The position numbers and the translations under genes were made by a program. Positions 8,480-15,963 of a stretch of DNA of 37,099 nt are shown piece after piece. This DNA is from Terriglobales bacterium (lineage in GTDB: Bacteria > Acidobacteriota > Terriglobia > Terriglobales > Acidobacteriaceae), in the NCBI GenBank assembly GCA_035691485.1, contig DASSIZ010000083.1:1-37099 (forward strand), given 5' to 3'. How positions within the stretch are numbered: position 1 is the first letter of the stretch; the number at the start of each line of letters is the position of its first letter. The notes beneath the pieces are model-generated. The model did not search any database and was not told the origin of the DNA. It was given only the letters and a program-made list of their open reading frames with translations.

Positions 8480-9730
8480 TCACTGTTTGAAGTACTTGGC
8501 GCTAGCGGCCAAGTCGGCCTCGGCAATCACCACCGAATCGCCGGTGGTCGTGGCCTTCAGCGGCACCGGGTTGCACCCGCCCGGCTGGCCCACCGACTGC
8601 GGATTGATGGGCGCCGCGCAGTTTTTGCAAATCAGGTTGCCGCCGCTCTTGTAAAAGCCGACCGGGCCGCAGATCTCGCAGGTGTCGAGCACGGTCGCGA
8701 TTTTTCCGTCCGGCTTGCGCAGCAGAAAGAAGCGGACCTCATTGCCATTGACGTGCGCGACGTAGCGATGCAGGTCGCCGTCATTGACTTGCGCCAGCGG
8801 AATGCGTGCCTCTCCCTGCGTGATCGACACTTCCGTCGCCGGCGAAAGCGCACTGGCGCTCTTGGCATAGATGAATTGCGCCGTGATCAGCATGATGAAC
8901 ACGAACGAGCTGGCATACACCGCGGTCGCCCACATGCGCTCGCGGCGCGCCGTCCATTCCACCTTGCGGCGCTCGGCGCTGGAAGCGGTCGCGGGAACAT
9001 TCGTCTGGCGGCGGCGGTATTCGAAAAGGACCATCATCCCGGCTAACGCCAGGATGGTGATGAAGAAGAACAGGTCGTTACGCACGATGGGTCCGATCAG
9101 CGCCATCTCGCGCTTGCTGGAGGGCAGCACCCCGTTTTCCGACAGCTCGTGCAGCCCCGAGATCACCAGCTGGAAGGCGACAAAGAAGAGAATGACGGTG
9201 GTGACCCGGAAAAATTTCTGCAGGTTGACGCGCACGCTTCCTTTGACGAAGGTCACGCCGAACACTACCGCCAGGGCCACCCCGAGCAGCGTTCCCAGGA
9301 AGCTCATCAGTTCGGTGCTGTTGAGCGTGACCGCGGAGAGAATCAGCACCGTCTCCACGCCTTCGCGCAACACCATCAGGAAGACGAAGGCGAACAGGCC
9401 GAGGCGGGAGCTGCGGGCGGCCATGGCGCCAACTTTGCCTTCAATGTCGCCCTTCAGACGGCGGCCGGTGCGCATCATGAAGATGATCATGGTGACGACA
9501 AATACGGCGGCCACCAGCATCACCCAGCCTTCAAAGATGTCCTGGTTGAAGTTAAGGCGGGACAAAGCGATGGCGGCCGCGACACTGCCGGCCGCGGCGG
9601 CGCCCAGGGCGGCAAAAACGGCCTTCCTCAGGTCGGGCCGGCCGATCTTGTTGATATAGGCGAGGGTAATGCCGACGATCAGGGCGGCCTCGACCCCTTC
9701 GCGCAAGGTGACAACGAGGGCTTCAAGCAT
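8480..9730 (-). CDS. FTR1-family iron permease fused to a DUF2318 Fe-binding domain
   Basis: 416 residues. The N-terminal FTR1/EfeU-like part (1-290) has the two iron-binding REGVE motifs at 10-14 and 122-126 and about seven to eight membrane helices. The C-terminal part (about 300-410) is a DUF2318-like domain facing outside, with CEIC (351-354), CKNC (368-371) and Cys386, probably binding metal. In the Campylobacter P19 locus the permease and the DUF2318 protein are separate genes; here they are one polypeptide. No P19/FetP periplasmic protein is found in the window. First gene of the operon, 4 bp before the first permease, with promoter, Fur-like and CRP-like sites directly upstream. Likely substrate Fe(II)/Fe(III) at the inner membrane (inference). 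Confidence 0.9.
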   Translation of the reverse strand: MLEALVVTLREGVEAALIVGITLAYINKIGRPDLRKAVFAALGAAAAGSVAAAIALSRLNFNQDIFEGWVMLVAAVFVVTMIIFMMRTGRRLKGDIEGKVGAMAARSSRLGLFAFVFLMVLREGVETVLILSAVTLNSTELMSFLGTLLGVALAVVFGVTFVKGSVRVNLQKFFRVTTVILFFVAFQLVISGLHELSENGVLPSSKREMALIGPIVRNDLFFFITILALAGMMVLFEYRRRQTNVPATASSAERRKVEWTARRERMWATAVYASSFVFIMLITAQFIYAKSASALSPATEVSITQGEARIPLAQVNDGDLHRYVAHVNGNEVRFFLLRKPDGKIATVLDTCEICGPVGFYKSGGNLICKNCAAPINPQSVGQPGGCNPVPLKATTTGDSVVIAEADLAASAKYFKQ

Positions 9731-9751
9731 GGGAAACGGGCATCCCGAATA

Positions 9752-9772
9752 TGAAATTGAAATTCATTTTCA
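9752..9772 (-). promoter_or_regulatory. Fur-box-like operator of the iron-uptake operon
   Basis: On the plus strand the segment reads TGAAAT-TGAAAT-T-CATTTTCA. The 7-1-7 core TGAAATT-C-ATTTTCA (9758-9772) matches the Fur consensus TGATAAT-N-ATTATCA at 11 of 14 positions. It lies 22-42 bp before the FTR1 ATG and just downstream of the predicted transcription start, where binding would block initiation. A site for the operon's own DtxR-like domain is an alternative. Confidence 0.55.
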
Positions 9773-9781
9773 ACATTAAAA

Positions 9782-9810
9782 ATCATAGTCCCGCCGGCGG
9801 CGAGGGTCAA
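9782..9810 (-). promoter_or_regulatory. Sigma70-type promoter of the iron-uptake operon
   Basis: On the minus strand TTGACC (9810-9805), a 17-bp spacer, then TATGAT (9787-9782). Predicted start is near 9775, giving a ~45-nt leader before the FTR1 ATG, with the Fur-like site in its first bases. Confidence 0.65.
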
Positions 9811-9830
9811 CGCGAAGCGTCACAGCGGCT

Positions 9831-9846
9831 TGTGACCGCGCTCACA
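9831..9846. promoter_or_regulatory. Perfect CRP-type palindrome upstream of the iron operon
   Basis: TGTGA-CCGCGC-TCACA is an exact TGTGA-N6-TCACA match. A third half site TCACA (9820-9824) lies on the other side, so two overlapping palindromes can be read. Its centre is about 63 bp upstream of the predicted start, the position used by class I CRP activators. The divergent HEAT/PilZ gene has its own promoter about 230 bp away, so the iron operon is the more likely target. Confidence 0.5.
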
Positions 9847-10068
9847 GGGGAAAACCACGCCGCGAGCGGGAAATGGGCCCCGGTCCCCTCCCAGGCGCCG
9901 TTCGGGGGCAGACTATTGAACGCCCACGCCTCCTGCCCCTGACCGTTTTTGTGTAGCGGCGGAATTCATGTCGCCGATCACGACGGACTCAGCCCTCCCG
10001 AAGCGGGATGGATTCTGCCCCGCCTGCGGGCGCAACCTATTTATCAACACCCGGAAACCTTCGTAACT

Positions 10069-10097
10069 TTGAGGGTTTACGGGCGAAGTCCTATGCT
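10069..10097 (+). promoter_or_regulatory. Possible sigma70 promoter of the HEAT/PilZ gene
   Basis: TTGAGG (10069-10074), a 17-bp spacer, then TATGCT (10092-10097). The predicted start is near 10104, about 27 nt before the ATG at 10131. No convincing Shine-Dalgarno lies just before that ATG. Confidence 0.4.
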
Positions 10098-10130
10098 TGC
10101 CGTGGGGAGACACGCTTTTCTAGCGTTTTT

Positions 10131-13100
10131 ATGGCCCACAGCGATCGAATCGCCGCCGCTCGCAGTTTCGTGCGCAGTTGCAATGTTCTGCTCAAGCAGG
10201 CCGGCCTTTACGGTTTAAAACACAACCGCTGCGCGGCCCAACTGGACCTCACCTGGAAAGACCTGAGGAAAGCGCTGGCGGAACGCAAACTCGTGCTCGT
10301 GGTTGGGCGTGATCGGATCATGGTGGAAAACACGCCGACGGCAGCCGGAGCCGCGGAAAAAAGCCTGGTTGCCTTTTTCGCTACCGCCAATATCGGTCGC
10401 CTTGATTTCGATCCGCGAGTCACCGTGGAAGAATTCACCGAATTCATTCAGATCTGCTCGACCGGAAAGCCCGTCGATGTCCTCTCCAAGCTTCAGCCGG
10501 AATTGGGCAAGACGATCGGAAACATCAAGGTCGTCGAGTTCCGAGTCCTCGATACGGCTTCGTTGGCGCAAGCGCAACCGGGCACCGGTGTCCCGGGCAG
10601 TGGCGGCGGGGAGGGAGAAGCGCCGGGCACCGGACTTGACCTGGGCGTGCTGCTGAGCGACCCGCACAAACTTTTGCAATTGATTGATGCCATTCCCACC
10701 GAATCGCCGCTTCCGGCTGGAGGTACACCTGGCGCCGGCGGCGATGGTAGCGGTTATTCCGGACAAGGCGGCGGATACCGGGACGGCGAGGGCAGCGGTG
10801 GCGGTTTTTCGGGTCCCGGCGGCGAAGGCGGTTTTTCCGGAACTGGCGAGTTCCCAGCCAGCGCAGATGCCGACGGTGGTATTGCGGGTCAAGGCCGTCC
10901 CGGTGGCGCAGCAGGTGGAGTCGGCGGCGGTATTGCGGGTCAAGGCCGTCCGGGTGGCGCAGCAGGTGGCCACGGCGGCGGGGGACTTCCCGGCCACGCC
11001 GGCGGTGGTATTGCGGGTCAAGGCCGTCCGGGCGGCGCAGCACGCGGAGTGGTTGGTGGTGGACGTCCCGCCCAAGGCGTCGGTGGTGGTGGTACGGGTC
11101 AGGGCGGTCCGCACGGCGCAGCCGGTCAAAGCGGCGGCGGTGGCCAAGGCAGCGGCGGTGGCGGTTTCCAGGAAGCCGAGGTAGTCGGCGTTATCCAGTG
11201 GCTGACCAGCTTTGCCGGCGGCAAGACCGTGCCGGCCGCGACCCCAGGAAAATCGGCGTCGAACCTGCAACAGGCGATTCAGAAACTTCTGCCGGCGAAG
11301 CCGACAGCGGAGATGCGCGGCGCGTTGTTGATGCAGGTAGCAGAGCACGTGGCGCTGCGCGCCGTCAGCGACAAATACAAGACGCAAGGGCTCAATGTCA
11401 CCGCCATCCAGCAGATGCTGGATCGCATGAATTCCGAGCTGGAAAACCTACGCAAGGTGCTGCGCGCGCGCGAAGAGGAGATGGGCCGCGCCGGCCTCTC
11501 GGTTGAAAGCCATGCTGATGTCCTGGACAACAAGTTCTGGCAAGGAGTACCCGAGGAGGCCCGCCGCAAGGTGCTGCTGTCGGGCGACGCTTGGGTGCTG
11601 CCGCCGGTCATCATCCGTAACTTCGTTCAGCCGCTGCTGGCGAAACGCGCCGAGGTGGACCTTGTCAGTGACGTCCTGCGCAACTACTGCAACTTCCTGA
11701 CCCGCGAAAACCACGCCGCGCGGGCCAAGACGGCCGCGGGCGTCGGCAAGTTAGCTGACCTCTATTCTCGAATTCATTACCTCCGCGAGGTCGTGGATCT
11801 GGTGGGCAACAAGCTCGCTATCGACACCACCGGCGAGCTGGCGCCGGCGCTCAAGGAATCCTTTGTTCTACTCGGGCAGGAAGCGATTGCCGCCAGCGAC
11901 TATCTCGCGCTCGATGATTGGCTGTGCCTGTTGGAGGAGCTGAAGAAGCGCAATGCTCCCCTGGCCAAGTCGATTCGAGCCGGTGTATCCGTGGATGAGC
12001 GTGTTCCCGAGATGGTGCGGATTGCTTCTGAGCCGCCCAAGCCGCCCGAGGGGTTGATCGAGGTGCTGACGCGACTGCCGGATCCGGCGGCGCGCTGCAT
12101 CGCCGAGCGCTTTGCCGGATGTTCTACGCGCGACGAAGGCCTGCGGCTGGCCAGCGTGCTGAGCGTGCTAGGACCGGTTTCGATCGAACCTTTGCGGGAG
12201 ATGCTATACCGCGGCTCGCCCCGGGATGCGATCGCCGCTCTCGGCATTCTGACCATGCTCGATCCTGATTTCTTGCGCCCGCAACTGTCGGCGCGGCTGG
12301 GCAAATGGACCCGCGCCGAACAGGACGCGGCCTTACGACAGATCTCTGCCGCCGGCACCCCGGAGCGCGGCTCGCTCCTGCTGGACTTCCTCGACTACCT
12401 CGATCCGTTCGTCCTTCCCCTCGCGGTTGACGAAATCGGCATGGCCGGCATGGTCTCCGCCTCCAAGTTGATGCACCTGGCGCGGGGCTTGGGCCGGGCG
12501 CGCAATCTGCCGTACCTGCGGGTGAAGGCCATCGAGGCCCTCGGCCGGTTGGGGGAAAAGGCCGCCGTCCCGCTGCTCACCGAATTTCTCACCGAGCGCA
12601 CGCTGCTTACCTGGCAGCAGCCCCGGGAAATTCGGGTCGTCTCGGCGCAGTCTCTGCAGCGCATTGATGCGGAAGCGGCAGGAAACATTCTGCACGCCAG
12701 CGGCCTTACCGAGCGCGAACTTGTGCTGGGGCCGGCCAACGAAGCCAACCCAAGGTGGATACGGCAGAGGAAGTACGCGCGCGTTTCGGTCGAAAACCAT
12801 CTCGTCGGTTCGCTGGAGTTGCCCAGCGGCAGCTCGAGCATGAAGATTCACAACATCAGCCTGGGCGGCGGGTTCGGGAACACCGTGCGCGATCCGCAAG
12901 GCCTGACCGAAGCCACCCTCGATCTCTTCATCGGATTGCGCAAGCTGCCGACCCAGGTCTTTATCCGGCGAACTCGTCCGCACGAGATCTGCTTTGAGTT
13001 TGTTGACATTAGCCTTGAGGACCGCTCTCGATTGCGCGAGTACGTTGCTGAAAAATGCTTCGGCAGCGAGCCCAGCGCCAAGCTCAAGGACGACACCTCC

Positions 13101-13133
13101 TTCGACCGCCTTTCCCAAACCCCGGCCCGGTAA
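10131..13133 (+). CDS. Large HEAT-repeat protein with glycine-rich spacer and C-terminal PilZ domain
   Basis: 1000 residues from ATG 10131; the frame is open further upstream but the earlier part looks non-coding. Residues 1-145 form a conserved-looking alpha/beta segment (ARSFVRSCNVLLKQAGLYG ... LVVGRDRIMVENT), which I have seen ahead of HEAT repeats in acidobacterial proteins. Residues 197-348 are a Gly-rich spacer with a repeated GIAGQGRPGGAA unit. Residues 360-640 are helical, and about 640-870 read as HEAT-like repeats (e.g. LREMLYRGSPRDAIAALGIL). Residues 876-985 are a PilZ domain with the c-di-GMP motifs RxxxR (RKYAR, 880-884) and NISLGG. No signal peptide, so probably a cytoplasmic c-di-GMP-responsive scaffold. 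It stands alone, 117 bp before the acetyltransferase. Confidence 0.8.
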   Translation: MAHSDRIAAARSFVRSCNVLLKQAGLYGLKHNRCAAQLDLTWKDLRKALAERKLVLVVGRDRIMVENTPTAAGAAEKSLVAFFATANIGRLDFDPRVTVEEFTEFIQICSTGKPVDVLSKLQPELGKTIGNIKVVEFRVLDTASLAQAQPGTGVPGSGGGEGEAPGTGLDLGVLLSDPHKLLQLIDAIPTESPLPAGGTPGAGGDGSGYSGQGGGYRDGEGSGGGFSGPGGEGGFSGTGEFPASADADGGIAGQGRPGGAAGGVGGGIAGQGRPGGAAGGHGGGGLPGHAGGGIAGQGRPGGAARGVVGGGRPAQGVGGGGTGQGGPHGAAGQSGGGGQGSGGGGFQEAEVVGVIQWLTSFAGGKTVPAATPGKSASNLQQAIQKLLPAKPTAEMRGALLMQVAEHVALRAVSDKYKTQGLNVTAIQQMLDRMNSELENLRKVLRAREEEMGRAGLSVESHADVLDNKFWQGVPEEARRKVLLSGDAWVLPPVIIRNFVQPLLAKRAEVDLVSDVLRNYCNFLTRENHAARAKTAAGVGKLADLYSRIHYLREVVDLVGNKLAIDTTGELAPALKESFVLLGQEAIAASDYLALDDWLCLLEELKKRNAPLAKSIRAGVSVDERVPEMVRIASEPPKPPEGLIEVLTRLPDPAARCIAERFAGCSTRDEGLRLASVLSVLGPVSIEPLREMLYRGSPRDAIAALGILTMLDPDFLRPQLSARLGKWTRAEQDAALRQISAAGTPERGSLLLDFLDYLDPFVLPLAVDEIGMAGMVSASKLMHLARGLGRARNLPYLRVKAIEALGRLGEKAAVPLLTEFLTERTLLTWQQPREIRVVSAQSLQRIDAEAAGNILHASGLTERELVLGPANEANPRWIRQRKYARVSVENHLVGSLELPSGSSSMKIHNISLGGGFGNTVRDPQGLTEATLDLFIGLRKLPTQVFIRRTRPHEICFEFVDISLEDRSRLREYVAEKCFGSEPSAKLKDDTSFDRLSQTPAR
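10875..11130 (+). repeat. Intragenic glycine-rich tandem repeats
   Basis: A 36-40 bp unit containing GGTATTGCGGGTCAAGG followed by CCGTCC(C/G)GG(T/C)GGCGCAGCA occurs three times almost unchanged (near 10878, 10929 and 11007), with a fourth, diverged copy near 11090. It encodes GIAGQGRPGGAA, in frame. The near-identity at DNA level shows recent expansion or gene conversion in a spacer that joins the N-terminal and HEAT/PilZ parts. Confidence 0.85.
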
Positions 13134-13250
13134 TCACGGCCAAGAACAACGATTTTGGCTCTGGCTCGTATTCAGTTCCCTTAACGCGCTGTTGCGACGT
13201 AAATAGACGTTACATCCGCCCCCTCCCGCTCTGCGTCTAACCAACACGAG

Positions 13251-14237
13251 ATGACGCGGATCAAAATTATCCGTTCCGCCCATGAACTAGAAGCGCTGCG
13301 CAGCGCATGGCAATGCCTGTACCGCGACGGCGGCTATTCCATGTTTCAAACTCCAGGGTGGAACCTGCTGGCGGCACGAATGTTTTCCGGCGTTGCCGAA
13401 CCGATGGTCATCCACGCGGAGAGCGGCAATGGCGCCGCCATCATTCCTGCCTGCGTGACAGCGGCAGGGATTTCCTTCCTGGGTGAGGCCCTGTTCGATT
13501 ATCGCGACGTGCTGGCCTGCGGGGATGAGGAAGTGCTGCGCCGGGCATGGCAGCAGGTGGCCGCGGAGCAGCGCCCGCTGTCGCTAACCGTGCTCCGCGG
13601 CGAACGAGCGCAACAGTGGCAGTGGAGCGGATTTGCTCCCTCTCCATTCTGCAATGCACCTGCGGTTCGCCACGCCGACGTTACCGCCGACGATTTCGTC
13701 TCCCGGCACACGCGCTCAGCGCGCCTGATGCGGCGGCTCACCCGCGCCGGTGTGGAATTGCGGACCCACGACGGCGCTGACGCGGCGCTGGTCCGCAATA
13801 TCTACGAACTGAAGTCGAAGCAACTGGGGCAGCTTCCGCACAACCTGTTTGCCGAGCGCTCGCGCATTGACTTCATGGTGGCCGCTGCCGCCCTCGACGC
13901 GGGCTGCGAGATTTTTACCCTGGAGACTGCCGGCGCGCTGGTGGCGGCCCTGGTCAGCTTCCGCGACGAGCTGATTCGCCGCTGCTATACCATCTATTAC
14001 GATCGCGCGTGGGCCCAGTATTCGCCCGGAGTTGCGCTTCTGTACGAGGTCACCCGCGGTTCGCTGGCCGGCGGGCTCGATTGCGATTACATGACCGGCG
14101 AGCAGCCGCACAAGATGCGGTTCGCTACCTCGCTGGCACCGTTGTTCCGCATTGAAGCGGAGCCATCCGAGTTGACCCGCATTTCGCACTTCAAGAGCTC
14201 GTTCGAAGGTGAACACGTCACCGTGCTGGCAGCCTGA
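13251..14237 (+). CDS. GNAT-superfamily acetyltransferase, BioF2/CelD-like
   Basis: 328 residues with the two-lobed layout of Acetyltransf_6 (BioF2-like, CelD/FemAB-related) proteins. An N-terminal lobe (SAWQCLYRDGGYSMFQTPGW) is followed by the C-terminal GNAT lobe with FVSRHTRSARLMRRLTRAG (about 145-163), FTLETAGALVAALVSFRDE and YYDRAWAQYSPGVALLYEV, then DYMTGEQPHKMRFAT, the usual ending of the family. Such enzymes transfer acyl or aminoacyl groups, often in exopolysaccharide or cell-envelope synthesis; the substrate here is unknown. No weighty neighbour explains it: it follows the HEAT/PilZ gene and converges with the metallopeptidase gene 5 bp away. No strong Shine-Dalgarno precedes ATG 13251. 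Confidence 0.75.
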   Translation: MTRIKIIRSAHELEALRSAWQCLYRDGGYSMFQTPGWNLLAARMFSGVAEPMVIHAESGNGAAIIPACVTAAGISFLGEALFDYRDVLACGDEEVLRRAWQQVAAEQRPLSLTVLRGERAQQWQWSGFAPSPFCNAPAVRHADVTADDFVSRHTRSARLMRRLTRAGVELRTHDGADAALVRNIYELKSKQLGQLPHNLFAERSRIDFMVAAAALDAGCEIFTLETAGALVAALVSFRDELIRRCYTIYYDRAWAQYSPGVALLYEVTRGSLAGGLDCDYMTGEQPHKMRFATSLAPLFRIEAEPSELTRISHFKSSFEGEHVTVLAA

Positions 14238-14242
14238 CCGGT

Positions 14243-14929
14243 TCACAACGTCTTCAGAAAGCGCTTGGCTTCTTCGAGCTGCGGAAACTGCTTCTCCTCT
14301 ACCTGAAACTGCGGCGGATGCACGCATCGCCGGCTGCCGCGCAGCCGCACCGGGTGTTTCAAGTGCAGCATCTCGTGATAGACGATGTATTCCACCGCGT
14401 AGCGCGGCACCTGCGGGCGATCGAAGACGCGACTGACCACGATGGCGTTGTGCGCCGGGTCGTAATGGCCGAGGGCGTTGCGGGCGTGATCGCGGCTCCA
14501 CGTCATCTGCGGACGCGCCAGCAACCCGAAGAAGAAGCGGCTGTTGAGCTCGTCAAAGATGGCTTCCAGGTCGTAGACGCGCCCCCGCGCGCTCGCAATG
14601 CACTTGCGCCCGCGCATCTGCCGCACCAGGTGGGCCTTCGCGTTCAAGTCGCGGCGGCCGACGTGCTGCCGGTAGCGCCGCGCCAGGCCCGGATCAATGG
14701 TCTTGCGGTAGAGCTTGGCGATCAGGATGTGCGCGATGGCGTACAAAACATCGTCCGGTGCGCCCTCCAGCAGATCCGAGACCCGAACCTTGACCACGCC
14801 TTCCCGCATGCGGATGGTGTTGTTGATGTTGGCAAAGGGAAAGAATTCGCCACGGAACTCCGGCATGGGAGCGCGCGGCCGCAGGTCGCGATAGGCACGT
14901 TGCAGGATGGAGGTGAGGCGCGGATGCAT
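14243..14929 (-). CDS. SprT/M48-like metallopeptidase (HExxH)
   Basis: 228 residues, no signal peptide or membrane helix. The zinc motif HEMLH (185-189) sits in AVEYIVYHEMLHLKHP, with His192 or His204 as possible third ligand. Upstream, FDELNSRFFFGLLARPQMTWS (about 125-145) is the 'LNxxFF' segment typical of SprT-like proteins, and ALGHYDP (152-158) corresponds to their 'G.y....I.ls' strand. An N-terminal region with RMREGVVKVRVSDLLEGAPD is extra. Likely an intracellular zinc protease; SprT relatives act on DNA-bound proteins, which would suit its position last in the uvrA-led gene series, but the link is inference. It is separated from the preceding gene by 49 bp of ACTACTA repeats. Confidence 0.75.
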   Translation of the reverse strand: MHPRLTSILQRAYRDLRPRAPMPEFRGEFFPFANINNTIRMREGVVKVRVSDLLEGAPDDVLYAIAHILIAKLYRKTIDPGLARRYRQHVGRRDLNAKAHLVRQMRGRKCIASARGRVYDLEAIFDELNSRFFFGLLARPQMTWSRDHARNALGHYDPAHNAIVVSRVFDRPQVPRYAVEYIVYHEMLHLKHPVRLRGSRRCVHPPQFQVEEKQFPQLEEAKRFLKTL

Positions 14930-14936
14930 GGTCGCG

Positions 14937-14983
14937 ACTAACTACTAACAACTACTAACTACTAACTACCAGCTACTACTACT
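14937..14983. repeat. Low-complexity ACTAACT tandem repeat
   Basis: Irregular tandem copies of ACTACTAAC/AACTACT fill the whole 49-bp gap between two minus-strand genes and run into the stop codon of the upstream one. It can shift by slippage. No secondary structure is expected because the unit is not self-complementary. Confidence 0.8.
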
Positions 14984-15536
14984 TTTTCTTCTTCTTGGCT
15001 TCCTTAATCGCGACTTCCTGCTCAGCGAGCAGCTTGCGGGCGTCGTCCAGGCTGCTGTTGACGGCCTCGGTCGCGTTTTGCAGGACAAAAGTGTATTCCT
15101 GCACCTCCGTCGCCTTGCCGCCCGCGCCGGGCCCCTGTTCTGTGAGCGTGCGCAACTTGAGCTGGAAAGCGGTGTCCCCTTCAATCACCGCCTTCAGCGC
15201 CGCCCGCAGGTCCTCTTTCCGCGCCACGTAGTCGTCGAGATTGTCGCCCATCTCGTCCACCAGCTTGGTGAAATCCTCCAGCAGGTCGTGGACCCGAGCG
15301 CCGCGCTCGGCAGCCAGACGAGGATCGCCGCGCAGCTGCTCGATAGTCGCCAGGCGCGCGCGCGCAAACTGCACCATCAGCTTCAGGCGCTTGTCGGGCT
15401 CCTGGGCAGTTTCGCGGAGCTCGTCGATTTCCTTGTTGTTGAGCGGTTCTCGTCCTCCGACTTGCGCCAGCAGCGGCGCCGCCGACAGCAGCAGCAAAAA
15501 CATCGTGGGGAGCAGCTTTCGTTTTCGCATTGTCAC
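14979..15536 (-). CDS. Secreted helical protein of unknown function with lysine-rich tail
   Basis: 185 residues. A signal peptide (KRKLLPTMFLLLLSAAPLLA, cleavage likely after LLAQ) is followed by a charged, mostly helical body (NNKEIDELRETAQEPDKRLK; LEDFTKLVDEMGDNLDDYV). It ends in EVAIKEAKKKKK, a poly-lysine tail written in AAG/AAA codons next to the ACTACTA repeat. I recognise no domain. It is coupled to the gene upstream (4-bp ATGA overlap), and both are small exported coiled-coil-like proteins, suggesting they act together in the periplasm. Conservation of this pair behind a TPR gene and uvrA would test that. Confidence 0.65.
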   Translation of the reverse strand: MTMRKRKLLPTMFLLLLSAAPLLAQVGGREPLNNKEIDELRETAQEPDKRLKLMVQFARARLATIEQLRGDPRLAAERGARVHDLLEDFTKLVDEMGDNLDDYVARKEDLRAALKAVIEGDTAFQLKLRTLTEQGPGAGGKATEVQEYTFVLQNATEAVNSSLDDARKLLAEQEVAIKEAKKKKK

Positions 15537-15961
15537 TTCCTGAACATGCGGTTGAGCAGCTCGCTGCGCGCATTTTCGATTTTCTGGATGGCCTCGGCGA
15601 CGGGCGGCCGGTCATCCACTTCCAGGGTCTTCCGGATCGATTCCATCCGCAACGTCATTTTACGAAGCGCGATTTCCGTTTGCTTCATGCGCTTGCCGCT
15701 CTGGGCGGACGTGTTGGCCGCTTCTACGCCGTATTTCTGGACGTCGGCGAGCGCCGCTTGCGCTACTTCGATGTTACCTTCTGTGTAAGCTTTGTCCATC
15801 GCCTCCACTTGGCGCTCCGTGATGCGAAGCAGTAGCTCGACTTGCTCCTTGGGCGGGGTTTTCTCCACGCGCGCCTTGAGCGAGTCGACGGACTCCTGTT
15901 TGTCCGAGGCCCATGCCACAGCCGCGAGCAGCACCGCCAAGATGAGGAATGTTTTCTTCAT
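15533..15961 (-). CDS. Small secreted helical protein of unknown function
   Basis: 142 residues from ATG 15961, which lies 2 bp after the TPR gene's stop and gives a clean signal peptide (MKKTFLILAVLLAAVAWA). The longer frame would add a non-conserved MAGAASPDRH stretch inside the upstream gene. The mature part is almost all helix (SLKARVEKTPPKEQVELLLR; AEAIQKIENARSELLNRMF) with no cysteines. No known domain. It overlaps the next gene by 4 bp and is transcribed with uvrA and the TPR gene. Confidence 0.7.
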   Translation of the reverse strand: MKKTFLILAVLLAAVAWASDKQESVDSLKARVEKTPPKEQVELLLRITERQVEAMDKAYTEGNIEVAQAALADVQKYGVEAANTSAQSGKRMKQTEIALRKMTLRMESIRKTLEVDDRPPVAEAIQKIENARSELLNRMFRK

Positions 15962-15963
15962 CG

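Noticed and set aside
10875-11130. Possible CRISPR-like array
   Set aside because: Repeats are in frame, encode GIAGQGRPGGAA, vary in spacing and have no unique spacers.
10215-11387. Minus-strand frame opposite the glycine-rich PilZ gene
   Set aside because: Its Thr/Ala-rich, repeat-like sequence is simply the antisense of the GC-rich Gly repeats; no start signal or homology.
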